Assembly: GCA_016800925.1 (NCBI GenBank)
Contig: JABCPU010000012.1
Location: 186,001 to 250,000, forward strand
DNA length: 64,000 bases
Origin: Suillus spraguei
Taxonomy: Eukaryota; Basidiomycota; Agaricomycetes; Boletales; Suillaceae
Direction: 5' to 3'
The notes below the pieces were generated by a model that made no database searches, was not told the origin of the DNA, and was given only the letters and a program-made list of their open reading frames with translations. Position 1 is the stretch's first letter, and each line of letters begins with the position of its first letter. Below, piece by piece: positions 1 through 10,121 of the stretch. The translations under genes were made by a program, and so were the position numbers.

Positions 1-582
1 CAAATTTCCCAGCCCTCTGGTGCAACCGCATCGGTGAGTTGTGAGCGCAAGGACCACCTTCCAATTCTCTGACGCTTCAATCAGACGGCTCATCATGGAT
101 GGACCTCTACTACTCACTAGAGTGGTGCGAAAGACGGTCGTTTCTTTTGAGACATTCAACGCTCAGGGGGACGCCTCCGCTGTTCAAGTTGATTGCCTAG
201 CGCCAGAGCTTAACCCCCGACCTCTTATTGGAATACTGTGCAACGACCTTCTCGTACTCTGTCGGGATCCTAGCGACGGGAAGGATCCGATGTCTGCGGT
301 CGACCTGTGGGCGGTGCTGCGGATGCAGACCTTGCCCCAACCAGCAAGCATCGTCCACGGAACTGGTAAGTTCATCTGAAATGGAGGAGTTTTGTTTATT
401 TCATCATCCGCCCTAGTTTTGCGCCTGGTTGATAACAAGGCTATCCTGTATTTCGATGCTCCGTCGCCTTCTGATGCTTTGAACTGGTTTAGAGGTAAAT
501 AACGACTACCCACCTAAACTGCGTTTTTGGCTGACAACGGACCTTAGCCATTAATCTGCATATACCTTCTGCAAAAGCATAG
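1..582 (+). CDS. C-terminal part of a PH-domain protein, probable RhoGEF (5' end outside window)
   Basis: Only the last exons lie in the window. Exon pieces are 1-33, 85-365, 417-494 and 548-582, joined by introns 34-84, 366-416 and 495-547, all GT-AG; the stop is TAG at 580-582. The spliced peptide begins near RRLIMDGPLLLTR and continues through LIGILCNDLLVLC and ILYFDAPSPSDALNWFR. This is the usual beta-strand and C-terminal helix pattern of the PH domain that follows the DH domain in Rho guanine-nucleotide exchange factors; the conserved Trp of the last helix is present. The protein ends just after the PH domain, so there is no CNH domain as in Rom2/Tus1. The catalytic DH domain would be upstream of position 1. 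The RhoGEF call rests on the PH segment alone; another PH-domain signalling protein is possible. Confidence 0.6.
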
Positions 583-1109
583 ATGCTTCAGGTCCTCGTC
601 GTGCCTTAAACCTAGTACTCAATCTCTGCGCATTCGTTTCTGGCTCGCTGGATGGGCACTCTGATACGTATATATACTGTCATTAAGTTTCCTGCATGTT
701 ACATTCGGTTTTCGTCCTCAACATTATCTTCCCACTGTATTTCACTCATTACGATTTTAACTCGTATAGCCAGGTAAAATAGACAAGCTTAAATCAATAC
801 AGAAACTCATTCCGCCGTGATGCAGTGGACGGTTTTCTCATGCCATCTCTCACGTTTCAATTTCGATCAAATTGTAGAATTTTAAAATAAAGTACTGCGG
901 TACACTATTGGTAAATTACATTCTTGTTCAAATATTTATTTTTCACGATGTAGTGGTTTTTGTCCATTTTGGTTAGCAGGACCATGATCAAATTGACAAG
1001 ATATTATTATATTGCTAGAGCTGGCAGTGACATACAGCAAATAACGAGATATGTCAAGGCTAACAAACAAGTAGACGATGATCAAGAAAAATATTATTGC
1101 AAGGTATAA
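583..1109. other. intergenic, 3' flank of permease copy 1
   Basis: No gene seen. From about 945 the sequence resembles the 3' flank of the second permease copy (about 5885-6050); both contain the stretch AGATATTATTATATTG. This marks one edge of the tandem duplication. Confidence 0.6.
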
Positions 1110-3279
1110 TTACACCTACGAGTGAGGCGACAACGTTAGTGATGTCAAAAATTGCCAAGAAGCAACTTTGCTCACCAGCCATTGCCAGAATGCTTCCATC
1201 TTGTTCTTTGGTGGTGGTTCGTCGTATGAATCAGCCACGATTTCAGCTATATCGCTCACAAAGTCCATGTCTTCTGCAGCGACGGGCTTGGTGCGATAGT
1301 AGAAGCGAGCGCCAACGTACATGATTGGCCAAGTAATAAGAAGAAGGTAGTTGGTGACGAAATTTGCGGTACTCCAATTTCCTTCGAGGAAGACACTCCA
1401 TCCGCTGAACTAGAGAATAGAGGAATAGTCAGTCTAAACAGTACTGGCGGATATGAAAGTTGACGTACGAAACACACGGTGATCGTTGCACCGGTTCCCC
1501 ACCAAGCTGCATATGGCTGGAGATTTGTGTAGTAAGGGAGCGTCTTGCGATCGATGCCTTGGACCTGCATGCCCTTGTAGAAGCGGAGGTACGTGACCGA
1601 AATACCAAACCACGTCATAAGGCCGGCGACAGCTGTCATGTTCGAAAACCAATCAAACACTGAGCCCGCACTTGTGGACACAGCCATGAACGCAAGAAGG
1701 GAGAAAGACGCGCTAAAGAGGACAGCCGCGTAGGGCAACCCACTGCGTGTGGTTCTAAGGAAGAACTTGGGAGCATTTCCTGAGGCTGCAAGACCATCTA
1801 CGAAGTACGTTAATTTCGATCAGTTGGTTGCCAGATAAGTATACGTACAAATTGCACGAGATGCAGTATACAAATCACTAGACGAGGCGGACCATGCCGA
1901 AGTCAACAAACAAGCATTGATGATCTATTTTGAATACCATTGAGAAATTTCTAGGTAAAAAGGAAAGCTATGTGCGGCTTACTGAAGGAAGAGATTTAAT
2001 TCCGGCTGTTTCAATAGCAAGGACAAATGGAGATGCCGCAGCAGTTCCACTATTCAATTGCAGTAGTGGGTTGTTGGACGGTACAAGCAGACCAATGATG
2101 AATGTGCCACCAATGTAGAAGAGTAATATACGGATGTATACTCGACGGATGGCTTTGGGCAAGGTGCGACGAGGATTTTTTGCTTCGCCCGCAGCAATCT
2201 AGGCGGGATTCGTGAGCAACGAATTGAAAATGCCTAGAATATAACATACAGCAACAATCTCGGTTCCAATGAACGAGAAAGCAGCCTGGGTCAAAACAGC
2301 TGCCCAGCCAAGGAATCTTCCTTTGGCACCTCCGATGCCATTATACTGAACGAATGGTCCAGGATTTTTCCAGTAGCGGAAACCAATGCGGTCATGGTCT
2401 GGGCCACCTCCCAGATCGATGACTATACCGAGAATGATAAGACCAGTGATTGTGATGACCTTGATGGATCTGCAATAATCTCAGAATATGCGATGGGGAT
2501 ATAGTACTCGGTACGCACGCAAAGACGAATTCCGCCTCGCCGTAAGCGCCAGCACCGAGCATATTAATGGTGAGAACGACGACGAGACACATGACGACCC
2601 ATACTGCATTATTGACAGATGGATGCCAGTAGTCTATCAATAATGCAGCAGCAGAAATCTCGGCTGGGATGATAACAAATGTCAGCAGGCGCGCCAAGAA
2701 AATGGATTAAACTCGATTACCAGGTGCTAAAAAGTAAGAGGTTAGTAATTAGGATAAATGAATGAGGAAGAGTGGTACATACAGACAATCGTCCAGCTAT
2801 ACCAGTAATTCCAACCCATGGCAAAAGAGAATGCAGGGTCAACGAAACGCTCGGCCAGTTTGATGTGACCACCAGGTATAGGCAGGAAAGCAATCTACAG
2901 AAATGAAAGTTAGGCATGTGATCTGGGAGGTGCAGTAAACACACCATTTCTCCCAAAGTGATCATGACGCAATAGACGATGGAGCCCATGGTGAGGTAGC
3001 CGAGCAAGAGACCGACGGGGCCTCCCCACCTGAGAGAGTTTGCGGTTCCAACAAAAAGACCAGTGCCGATGACACCACCAATACTTGAGGGAGGTAAGAA
3101 TTCATCCAGAAGAAAGAGGAAAAAGCAAGATACCTGATCATGGCGATGTGACGATTCTTGAGTTGACGGTGGAGAGTGTGCCGCGGGGGGGCTTGAACAG
3201 ACTCTCCATCGCGGTCTGAGACGTCAGAGAATTCGCCTTTGCTCGGGGGAATAGTACCGTCTAACTTTTCGGCACCCAT
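1110..3279 (-). CDS. amino-acid permease, YAT family (tandem copy 1)
   Basis: Plasma-membrane amino acid/proton symporter of the APC superfamily, closest in motif to fungal Dip5/general amino acid permeases. The start is ATG at 3277-3279. Exons in transcription order are 3134-3279, 2945-3083, 2783-2894, 2721-2726, 2519-2663, 2250-2469, 1983-2198, 1849-1924, 1469-1797, 1176-1409 and 1110-1115. All phases agree and give 542 residues. The N-terminus is hydrophilic. TM1 then starts with SIGGVIGTGLFVGTA, the substrate-backbone loop, followed by LGEM, FLPIPGGHIKLAERFVDP, SPAEISAAALLIDYW and GFRYWKNPGPF, and about 12 hydrophobic segments. Two tiny exons are notable: a 6-nt internal exon, and a 6-nt last exon holding one codon plus the stop. 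Its tandem copy lies immediately upstream on the same strand. Substrate range cannot be read from sequence. Confidence 0.9.
2721..2726 (-). other. 6-nt microexon in permease copy 1
   Basis: Exon CACCTG lies between introns 2727-2782 and 2664-2720. Including it yields SPAEISAAALL, the conserved family motif; skipping it loses Ser-Pro of that motif but keeps the frame. The same microexon with CCC for Pro occurs in copy 2. Confidence 0.8.
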
Positions 3280-3347
3280 TTTGGCAAGCGCTTGCTCGCT
3301 AGAATGTAATAGGAGGAAAGAGATAAGACTTGAGCGTGCGCCGGGGG

Positions 3348-3362
3348 ATGGATATATGAGCG
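3348..3362 (-). promoter_or_regulatory. TATA-like box upstream of permease copy 1
   Basis: The minus strand reads TCATATATCC about 70-85 bp before the start codon. A matching TCATATATCT lies about 65-75 bp before the start of copy 2. Shared position in both copies supports a core-promoter role; there is no direct proof. Confidence 0.35.
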
Positions 3363-6052
3363 TCTGGGGAGCCGTGGCAGTGACTTCCTTAAGGACTCTC
3401 AATTAAAACGCCACGTCTGATTGACGCACCCGATTAAGCGAGCGGAAATTGCGGCCCCATGCAGATAACGCATGGTTACAACCTTGAGTTCATCGTTCCT
3501 CTTCAAAGGGTACATCCACTATTCGATACAGCTAGTACAGCAACCCATTTTTAGGTCCCTGACACAATGAGCCTAGCAAGACCCGTTACTTACATTATGT
3601 ACTAGAAGAGTGGCGCACATATGATAGGATGCAATAGGGCGCCGCAGTCGGATCATCTCACAGCACCACGTACCTCAAGTTCACACCTTGTGGAGGCAGG
3701 TTCCAAGTTATATCATGATTGGCGTCGGTTAGTGGTTGTTATCTATCCGTGGAGGATTGTGGCTTGTAGTAACAGTGTAAAGTCCACAGTAATATCTCCT
3801 CTCCGAATCGGTGATGCTGATGCTGAGATACGACGTGGCTAGCTTGGTCTGGCAAATGGCCCTTATGACTGAGATCGATGAATCAGGGTGTAATTTTGCA
3901 ACCCAGCGAAGACTGCGTCACATGCGCTCCAGTGCCCACGGAACTGTCATATGTATTGCAGTGCAGCCTCTTACAGCTTGACAAGAAATCAAGGACATCG
4001 ATAATCGGTCGACTATAAGGTTTCTAGGTACTCGGTGGTCCCTGAGGTACTGCGACCTGCCACCTCGGGCTACGGCTACTTATCCCAAGCGGTGCGCTTG
4101 CAATTCGTGACTGTTCCGGCGGAGCATATACTAAGAGCGCGAATACAGACTGCTTGCAGGTGTGTAATATGATGGGCCTCAGGTTTGAGGTAGTGCAAGT
4201 AAATAAACGCTTAGCCTAGTCTCTAGAAAGTTTCGTCGGTCCAGTTTGAATGAATTAATGAACAGAGCCATGACTGATCATGGCAACGGCCCCACGGGCC
4301 ACTACGTATTTTTGTTGTTGTCACGGTATTGTATTGTTAATTTCCTCACACTTGGTATATCTCTTTGATCAGTTCTGATCAGCGTACTCGCAGGAGTGGT
4401 CGTCAAGCTTGTCTTTACCGTTATCGAGCTCGTCATCACCGTCAGCGTTTACCATTTACCATTACAGCTATCCTCACATCACACATTTAGACACCATCTA
4501 CCAAGCTGTAACCGTCATAGGCACTAGCGAGGTCCTGCGAGTTATGTCGCTTGAACCTCGTTGGAATAGTAACCTAATGTCAACAGTACATATGATATAG
4601 TGATAATTGTCCATTGGCTTGCGGTTCCTGGGGGGTGCGAAGCTTGAAAAGCTGATCTGGCAGCTAATTGGGGACAAGGTGCTTGCGTGAGGGCACTGGG
4701 TCTCCTGTGACCATTATTATCAGACCCCATGATTTATCTGGACTCGCGCTCAGATCAATGCAGACTGTTTTCAGATAGGTCTTCATTCGAGCAGTCTGCA
4801 AAGTTGTAAACACATCCTACCAAGTGACTAGCCATCATAGTCGCTATCATGTTCGCTTCCTGAGGAAGACAGCGTTTTCGAAGCAAAATTATTTATGGAT
4901 ATCGGCTGGTGCGACGATTTTAACCCTCCAGTGATATGAAAGCCTGCTCGAGTGCAGCTGATCGAGAAACATCGAGGTGTGTGCTCATTACCTCACTTCG
5001 TAACCATCATTTGAATCCACTGATATATTATAGTTGCGGCTATGTTTATCCTTTCTTGTGCTCGCCGTGGTGTGAAGGCTACAAAGATAGTGAAAACTGC
5101 GGGCAAATGTTCGCAAAGATAAGATAAGTGAAAGCATTACGATCATGGAAATCACCGAGTCAGTAAATGTCCACGATGGCTTCTCGGACTAGACGTGGAC
5201 CACAGGGGTGAAGCGGATCTTGTGCAAGTCGAATCAGGAAGTGAGCGAGTCAATTGGCCACTTCCTAAAATCCCGAGATGTCGACCAACAGTTGCTTCAC
5301 TATTTGAAAGGCATGAGCACACCGCATAGTGAGATTCACCTCGTGATTATACCATGCTCTGCCTTCGGAAGGCGGCTGATTCTTGCCCTATTTGTGATGT
5401 TGTCGCGGTGACACTGGTAAAAATCTGCCGGATTAAACTGTCGTTTCTTGAAGTTATCATGATACAGAGATTGTGTGACATGACTCACGATAGTGTTGGT
5501 ACCATCGGGGTTTCGGACATGGCCAGAGGTACTTTTTTTGACAAGCGGAGTCTCTGACTAATCATATACATCTTCACTCATAGCCTCGTTAGCATCATGA
5601 GACTCCATGCAAAGTGCAGAAGATAATGCACGGACCTGGTACAGGACGAAAGCGAGAAGAAGGAAATTTATAGTTGTCCGGTATCGCACGCGGCCCACTT
5701 GATGGCCCCGAGACAATACGTATTCATTTATGTAATTTCATTAGTTGATTCAATCTCATAAATCGATTGTGTGCACAGCGCTTACCATCCAGTTAAGCAT
5801 GGGCGTATCTGAGATCTAAGTCCTGCAAAGTTTACGACATATATTGTGCACTGTTCTGTGTCTACGAGTAAGCACAAGGACACATTTTGGTCAGCGAGAC
5901 CATGAATAACTCGAGGTTGACTAGATATTATTATATTGGTAGAGTTGGCAGTGACAATACAACAAACAAAGTATGCCGGATACTCAAAGGCTTACAAACA
6001 AGTGGTATGATTGACGATAATCAATGGGTTCCAAGTCTTATTGCAGATATAA
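3363..6052. other. intergenic between the two permease copies
   Basis: No credible gene. The part up to about 4270 is the upstream region of copy 1 and is diverged but recognisably similar to 8640-9600 upstream of copy 2 (shared words such as GAGCGCGAATACAGACT). About 4330-5870 is unique to this interval and holds only short ORFs without recognisable content. Two overlapping GATAAG motifs occur near 5117-5127. Confidence 0.55.
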
Positions 6053-8220
6053 TTACATCTGCGATTGGGGTGACTTAGTGTTGTCGAAAATTGCCAAGCG
6101 GAGCGGCCATGCTTACCAGCCATTGCCAGAATGCTTCCAACTTGTTATGTGGTGGGGGTTCATCGTATGAATCAGCCACGATTTCAGCTATATCGCTCTT
6201 GAAGTCCATGTCCTTTGCAGCAACGGGCTTGGTGCGATAGTAGAAGCGAGCGCCAACATACATGATTGGCCATGTAATGAGAAGGAGGTAGTTGGTGACG
6301 AAATTTGCAGTATTCCAATTTCCTTTGAGGAAGACACTCCATCCGCTGAACTATAGGGTAGAGGAATAGTCAGTGTAATAGTATTAGCGGATAGGAAAGG
6401 TTGACATACGAAACAGACGGCGAGCGACGAACCAGCTCCCCACCAAGCTGCATATGGCTGGAGATTTGTGTAGTAAGGGAGCGTCTTGCGATCGATGCCT
6501 TGCACCTGCAAGCCCTTGTAGAAGCGGAGGTACGTCACCGAAATAGCAAACCACGTCATGAGGCCAGCGACGGCTGACATGTTGGCAAACCAGTTGAAAA
6601 CTGAGCCCGCACTTGTGGACACAGCCATGAACGCAAGAAGGGAGAAAGACGCGCTGAAGAGGACAGCCACGTAAGGCAACCCGTTGCGTGTGGTTTTAAG
6701 GAAGTACTTGGAAGCATTTCCTGAGGCTGCAAGACCATCTACGAAGTACGTTAATTTCGATGAGTTGGCTGCCAGGTAAATATACGTACAAACAGCACGA
6801 GACGCAGTGTACAAGTCACTAGATGCGGCGGACCATGCCGAAGTCAACAAACAAGCATTGATGATCTATTTTGAATACAATTGAGAAATTTCTAGGTATG
6901 AAGGGAAGCTATGTGCGGCTCACTGAAGGAAGAGATTTAATTCCGGCTGTTTCGATAGCGATGACAAATGGAGACTGGGCGGTTCCACTGTTCAATTGCA
7001 GTAGTGGGTTGTTGGACGGTACAAGCAGACCAATGACGAGTGTGCCACCGATGTAGAACAGCAATATACGGACGTATACTCGACGGATGGCTTTGGGCAA
7101 GGTACGACGAGGATTCTTTGCTTCGCCAGCAGCAATCTAGGTGAGATTCGTGAGAAATGGATTGATAAGCCTAGAATAGAACATACAGCAACAATCTCGG
7201 TTCCAATGAACGAGAAAGCAGCCTGCATCAAGACAGCCGCCCAGCCAAGGAATCTTCCTTTGGCACCTCCGATGCCATTATACTGAACGAACGGTCCAGG
7301 ATTTTTCCAGTAGCGGAATCCAATGCGGTCATGGTTTGGGCCACCTCCCAGATCGATGACTATACCGAGAATGATAAGACCAGTGATTGTGATGACCTTG
7401 ATGGATCTGCAATAATCTCAGAATATGCGATAAAGATATAGTACTCGGTACGCACGCAAAGACGAATTCCGCCTCGCCGTAAGCACCGGCACCGAGCATA
7501 TTAATGGTGACGACGACGACAAAACACATGACGACCCATACTGAATTATTGACAGATTGATTCCAATAATTTATCAATAATGCAGCGGCAGAAATCTCGG
7601 CTGGGATGATAACAAATGTCAGCAGGTGCACGAAGAAAATGCATTTAATTCAAGTACCGGGTGCTAAAAGTAAAAAGTTAGTGATTGCGAGAAATGAACG
7701 AGGAAGAGTGGGACATACAGGAAATCGTCCAGCTATACCAGTAATTCCAACCCATGGCAAAAGAGAATGCAGGGTCAACGAAACGCTCGGCCAGTTTGAT
7801 GTGACCACCAGGTATAGGCAGGAAAGCAACCTACGGAAATGAAGGTTAGTTATGTGATCTACGTCTGGGACATGTAACAAGCACACCATTTCTCCTAAAG
7901 TGATCATGACGGCGTAGACGATGGTGCCCATAACCACGTAGCCGAGCAACAGACCAATGGGGCCTCCATACATCAGAGAGTCTGCGGTTCCAACAAAAAG
8001 ACCAGTGCCGATGACACCACCAATACTTGACGGATGTGAGAATTCACGAGAAGAAAGAAGAAAAACCAGCATACCTGATCATAGCGATGTGACGATTCTC
8101 GAGTTTACGTTGTAGGGTGTGGCGCGGGGCCTGAATAGACTCTGCATCATGGTCTGAGATGTCAGAGAATTTGTCTTTGCTAGTGGGATAAGCAGTAGGG
8201 TCAGTCTTTTCTGCACCCAT
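6053..8220 (-). CDS. amino-acid permease, YAT family (tandem copy 2)
   Basis: Paralogue of the 1110-3279 gene with identical intron positions. The start is ATG at 8218-8220. Exons are 8075-8220, 7887-8025, 7719-7830, 7658-7663, 7456-7600, 7187-7406, 6924-7136, 6790-6865, 6410-6738, 6117-6350 and 6053-6058, giving 541 residues. It carries the same motifs: SIGGVIGTGLFVGTA, LGEMVAFLPIPGGH, SPAEISAAALLINYW and GLPYVAVLFSASFS. The N-terminal cytosolic tail is the most divergent part; the membrane core is nearly the same. The last exon is ATG TAA, against GTG TAA in copy 1. No disabling change was found, so both copies look functional. The clean reading frame suggests the duplicate has been kept under selection, perhaps for substrate range or expression; that is inference. 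Confidence 0.9.
7658..7663 (-). other. 6-nt microexon in permease copy 2
   Basis: Exon CACCCG between introns 7664-7718 and 7601-7657. It encodes the same Ser-Pro junction as copy 1, with a synonymous third-base change. Confidence 0.8.
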
Positions 8221-8280
8221 TTTTGCCAGCGGGAGCGAGAAGGTAGGAGGGCGGAGATGATACTTTAACCCAACTACGAC

Positions 8281-8298
8281 TCATAGATATATGAGCGA
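8281..8298 (-). promoter_or_regulatory. TATA-like box upstream of permease copy 2
   Basis: The minus strand reads TCATATATCTATGAG about 65-75 bp before the start codon, in the same relative place as the box in copy 1. Confidence 0.35.
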
Positions 8299-10121
8299 CT
8301 GGGGGTCATCGTAGCAGATGACGACTTTGCGCAACATCTGTAAAAGTTTTAGCAGCTTGACGTCGGCTAATTTACGGACAGAGCAATTAGTGTTCTTGTT
8401 CTCGGTGTATAATTTATGTATTGCTGTACTCACTATTCCGAAGCTAGTAAACGGTGCAGGATGGCCAAATTGCACCTGACTCGCATTTGTGGGAGATGTT
8501 AGAATCAGTACCCAAGAAAATCGAAATGTGTAGGTCCAGGTTCATTTTTAAGAGGAAATACAAAGGATCTACATACAAGCCTAAGATCAAACAAGCGTCT
8601 CATCCATAACACAAATTTTGATCGAGTGAGGCATGCAGAGGAGTACGTAATCGTACTCCCCGATCCTTCCTCCGGGTAAACCTTACATTATGGGAATGTC
8701 ACTCGACTCTGGCGCGATAAGGCGCCATAGGGTGACATCTCACAGTAACTCTACCGTCGTTTTTTGTACCTTTGTGATCGAAATTTGCACGCTTAGCTGT
8801 CATGATAGCTATCAACATTTTAACATAAATCAGAAAACCAACACATTACACGAGTTGAGTCGAGGAGTGGCGCAATAGGGCGCCATCTCACCATCGAGTT
8901 AGTACCGCAGTTTGGTACCTTTATGATCGCGCATAAACCAGAGCGGGTGACCAGCTGGCGACCTTCCGAGTCACATTGTCATCGGTTACTGGTTGCTATG
9001 TGTCCGTGGGGGACTGTGGCTCGAACACCTCAAAGTATGCATCTCCCATGGAAGTTGAAGACAATCATTCTTTCCACAGTATCTCCATCAGAAACGAATC
9101 AAGTTTCTTCCTAGAAAATGGGAACCCACGGAATCAAATCCATCTAGGATATTTGCTCTTGCCGGCCGATTTTGCTCATGATATCAGTGATCGGTAGTGG
9201 TAATCGGATTTTACAAGGCTGAGATACGGGATCGCTGGATAAATTGGGAGCATCGGGGCGAACGCAGTTCCTAGTATGACTTCCTGTAAGACTAAAGAAT
9301 CCGAGGCTTACAGCCAATCGATGACGGTCCAGTTACAAACTCGCTGTGATAGATTTGATCCTCGCACCTGCTACTTATCCTAAGCGGTGTGCCTGCAAAT
9401 TGATAACATCAGATGGTTCAGTGGCCTGGACACATGAGACTTCAGATAAAAGGAGAGCGCGAATACAGACTACTTCAAGAGATTCTTTGTGTGCAGTACG
9501 ATGGACCTGATTAATACTGCCAGCCTCTAGCCTAGAGAATTTTGTTAGTTCAGCCCTGAGTTTCACGGACTTGAAGTCAATGAATAGAGATGACATGATA
9601 TGACCTTGTCCTATGGCCGCGTTGAAAGCTGAACAAAACGCAGCTTACATAATATGAGCGGTCGTATTCAACCGTTCAATCATTCAGTGCCTTGGTATGG
9701 CGTAATCAGGCAATGAAAATCGTTCATCGTTCGTGACGATGTTGTAATCGTTTAATCATCCTAATATTCAGCAGAAAGATTGTCTTAACATTGTCGCAAC
9801 GATCAGAACTGTCGAAATTCATGAGGTGACACTTACGCCATGCCACGACCGTCGACGGCCGAACTTTTTCTACAAGTACGCTACCACTACTTGACCGTCA
9901 CGGTCAATTTTCGGACTTTCGTATACCTTGCCGAGTTAACATCCTCCTCCGACATGCTTCTCGTCACCGGGCTGAGTTTTCTCATTCCAATTAACAGTCT
10001 CCCCCCGCACATACTGAAGGAATATATTCGTTTCTTTGTATGAATATATTACACAGAAAATCGAAAGCCGAAAAGCGGGGTATGAATAAGGTAAACGCCA
10101 CGAAAATGTTCCTAGTGTAAT
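8299..10121. other. intergenic, duplicated upstream region then unique sequence
   Basis: No gene seen. About 8640-9600 is the diverged duplicate of the copy 1 upstream region. A block containing ACTTATCC followed by AAGCGGTG is kept in both (4078 and 9373 regions). 9600-10121 has no recognisable feature. Confidence 0.5.

Noticed and set aside
1116..1322. Longer read-through C-terminus of permease copy 1
   Set aside because: The matching extension in copy 2 is unrelated and shorter, while splicing a consensus intron gives the same WL-x-stop end in both.
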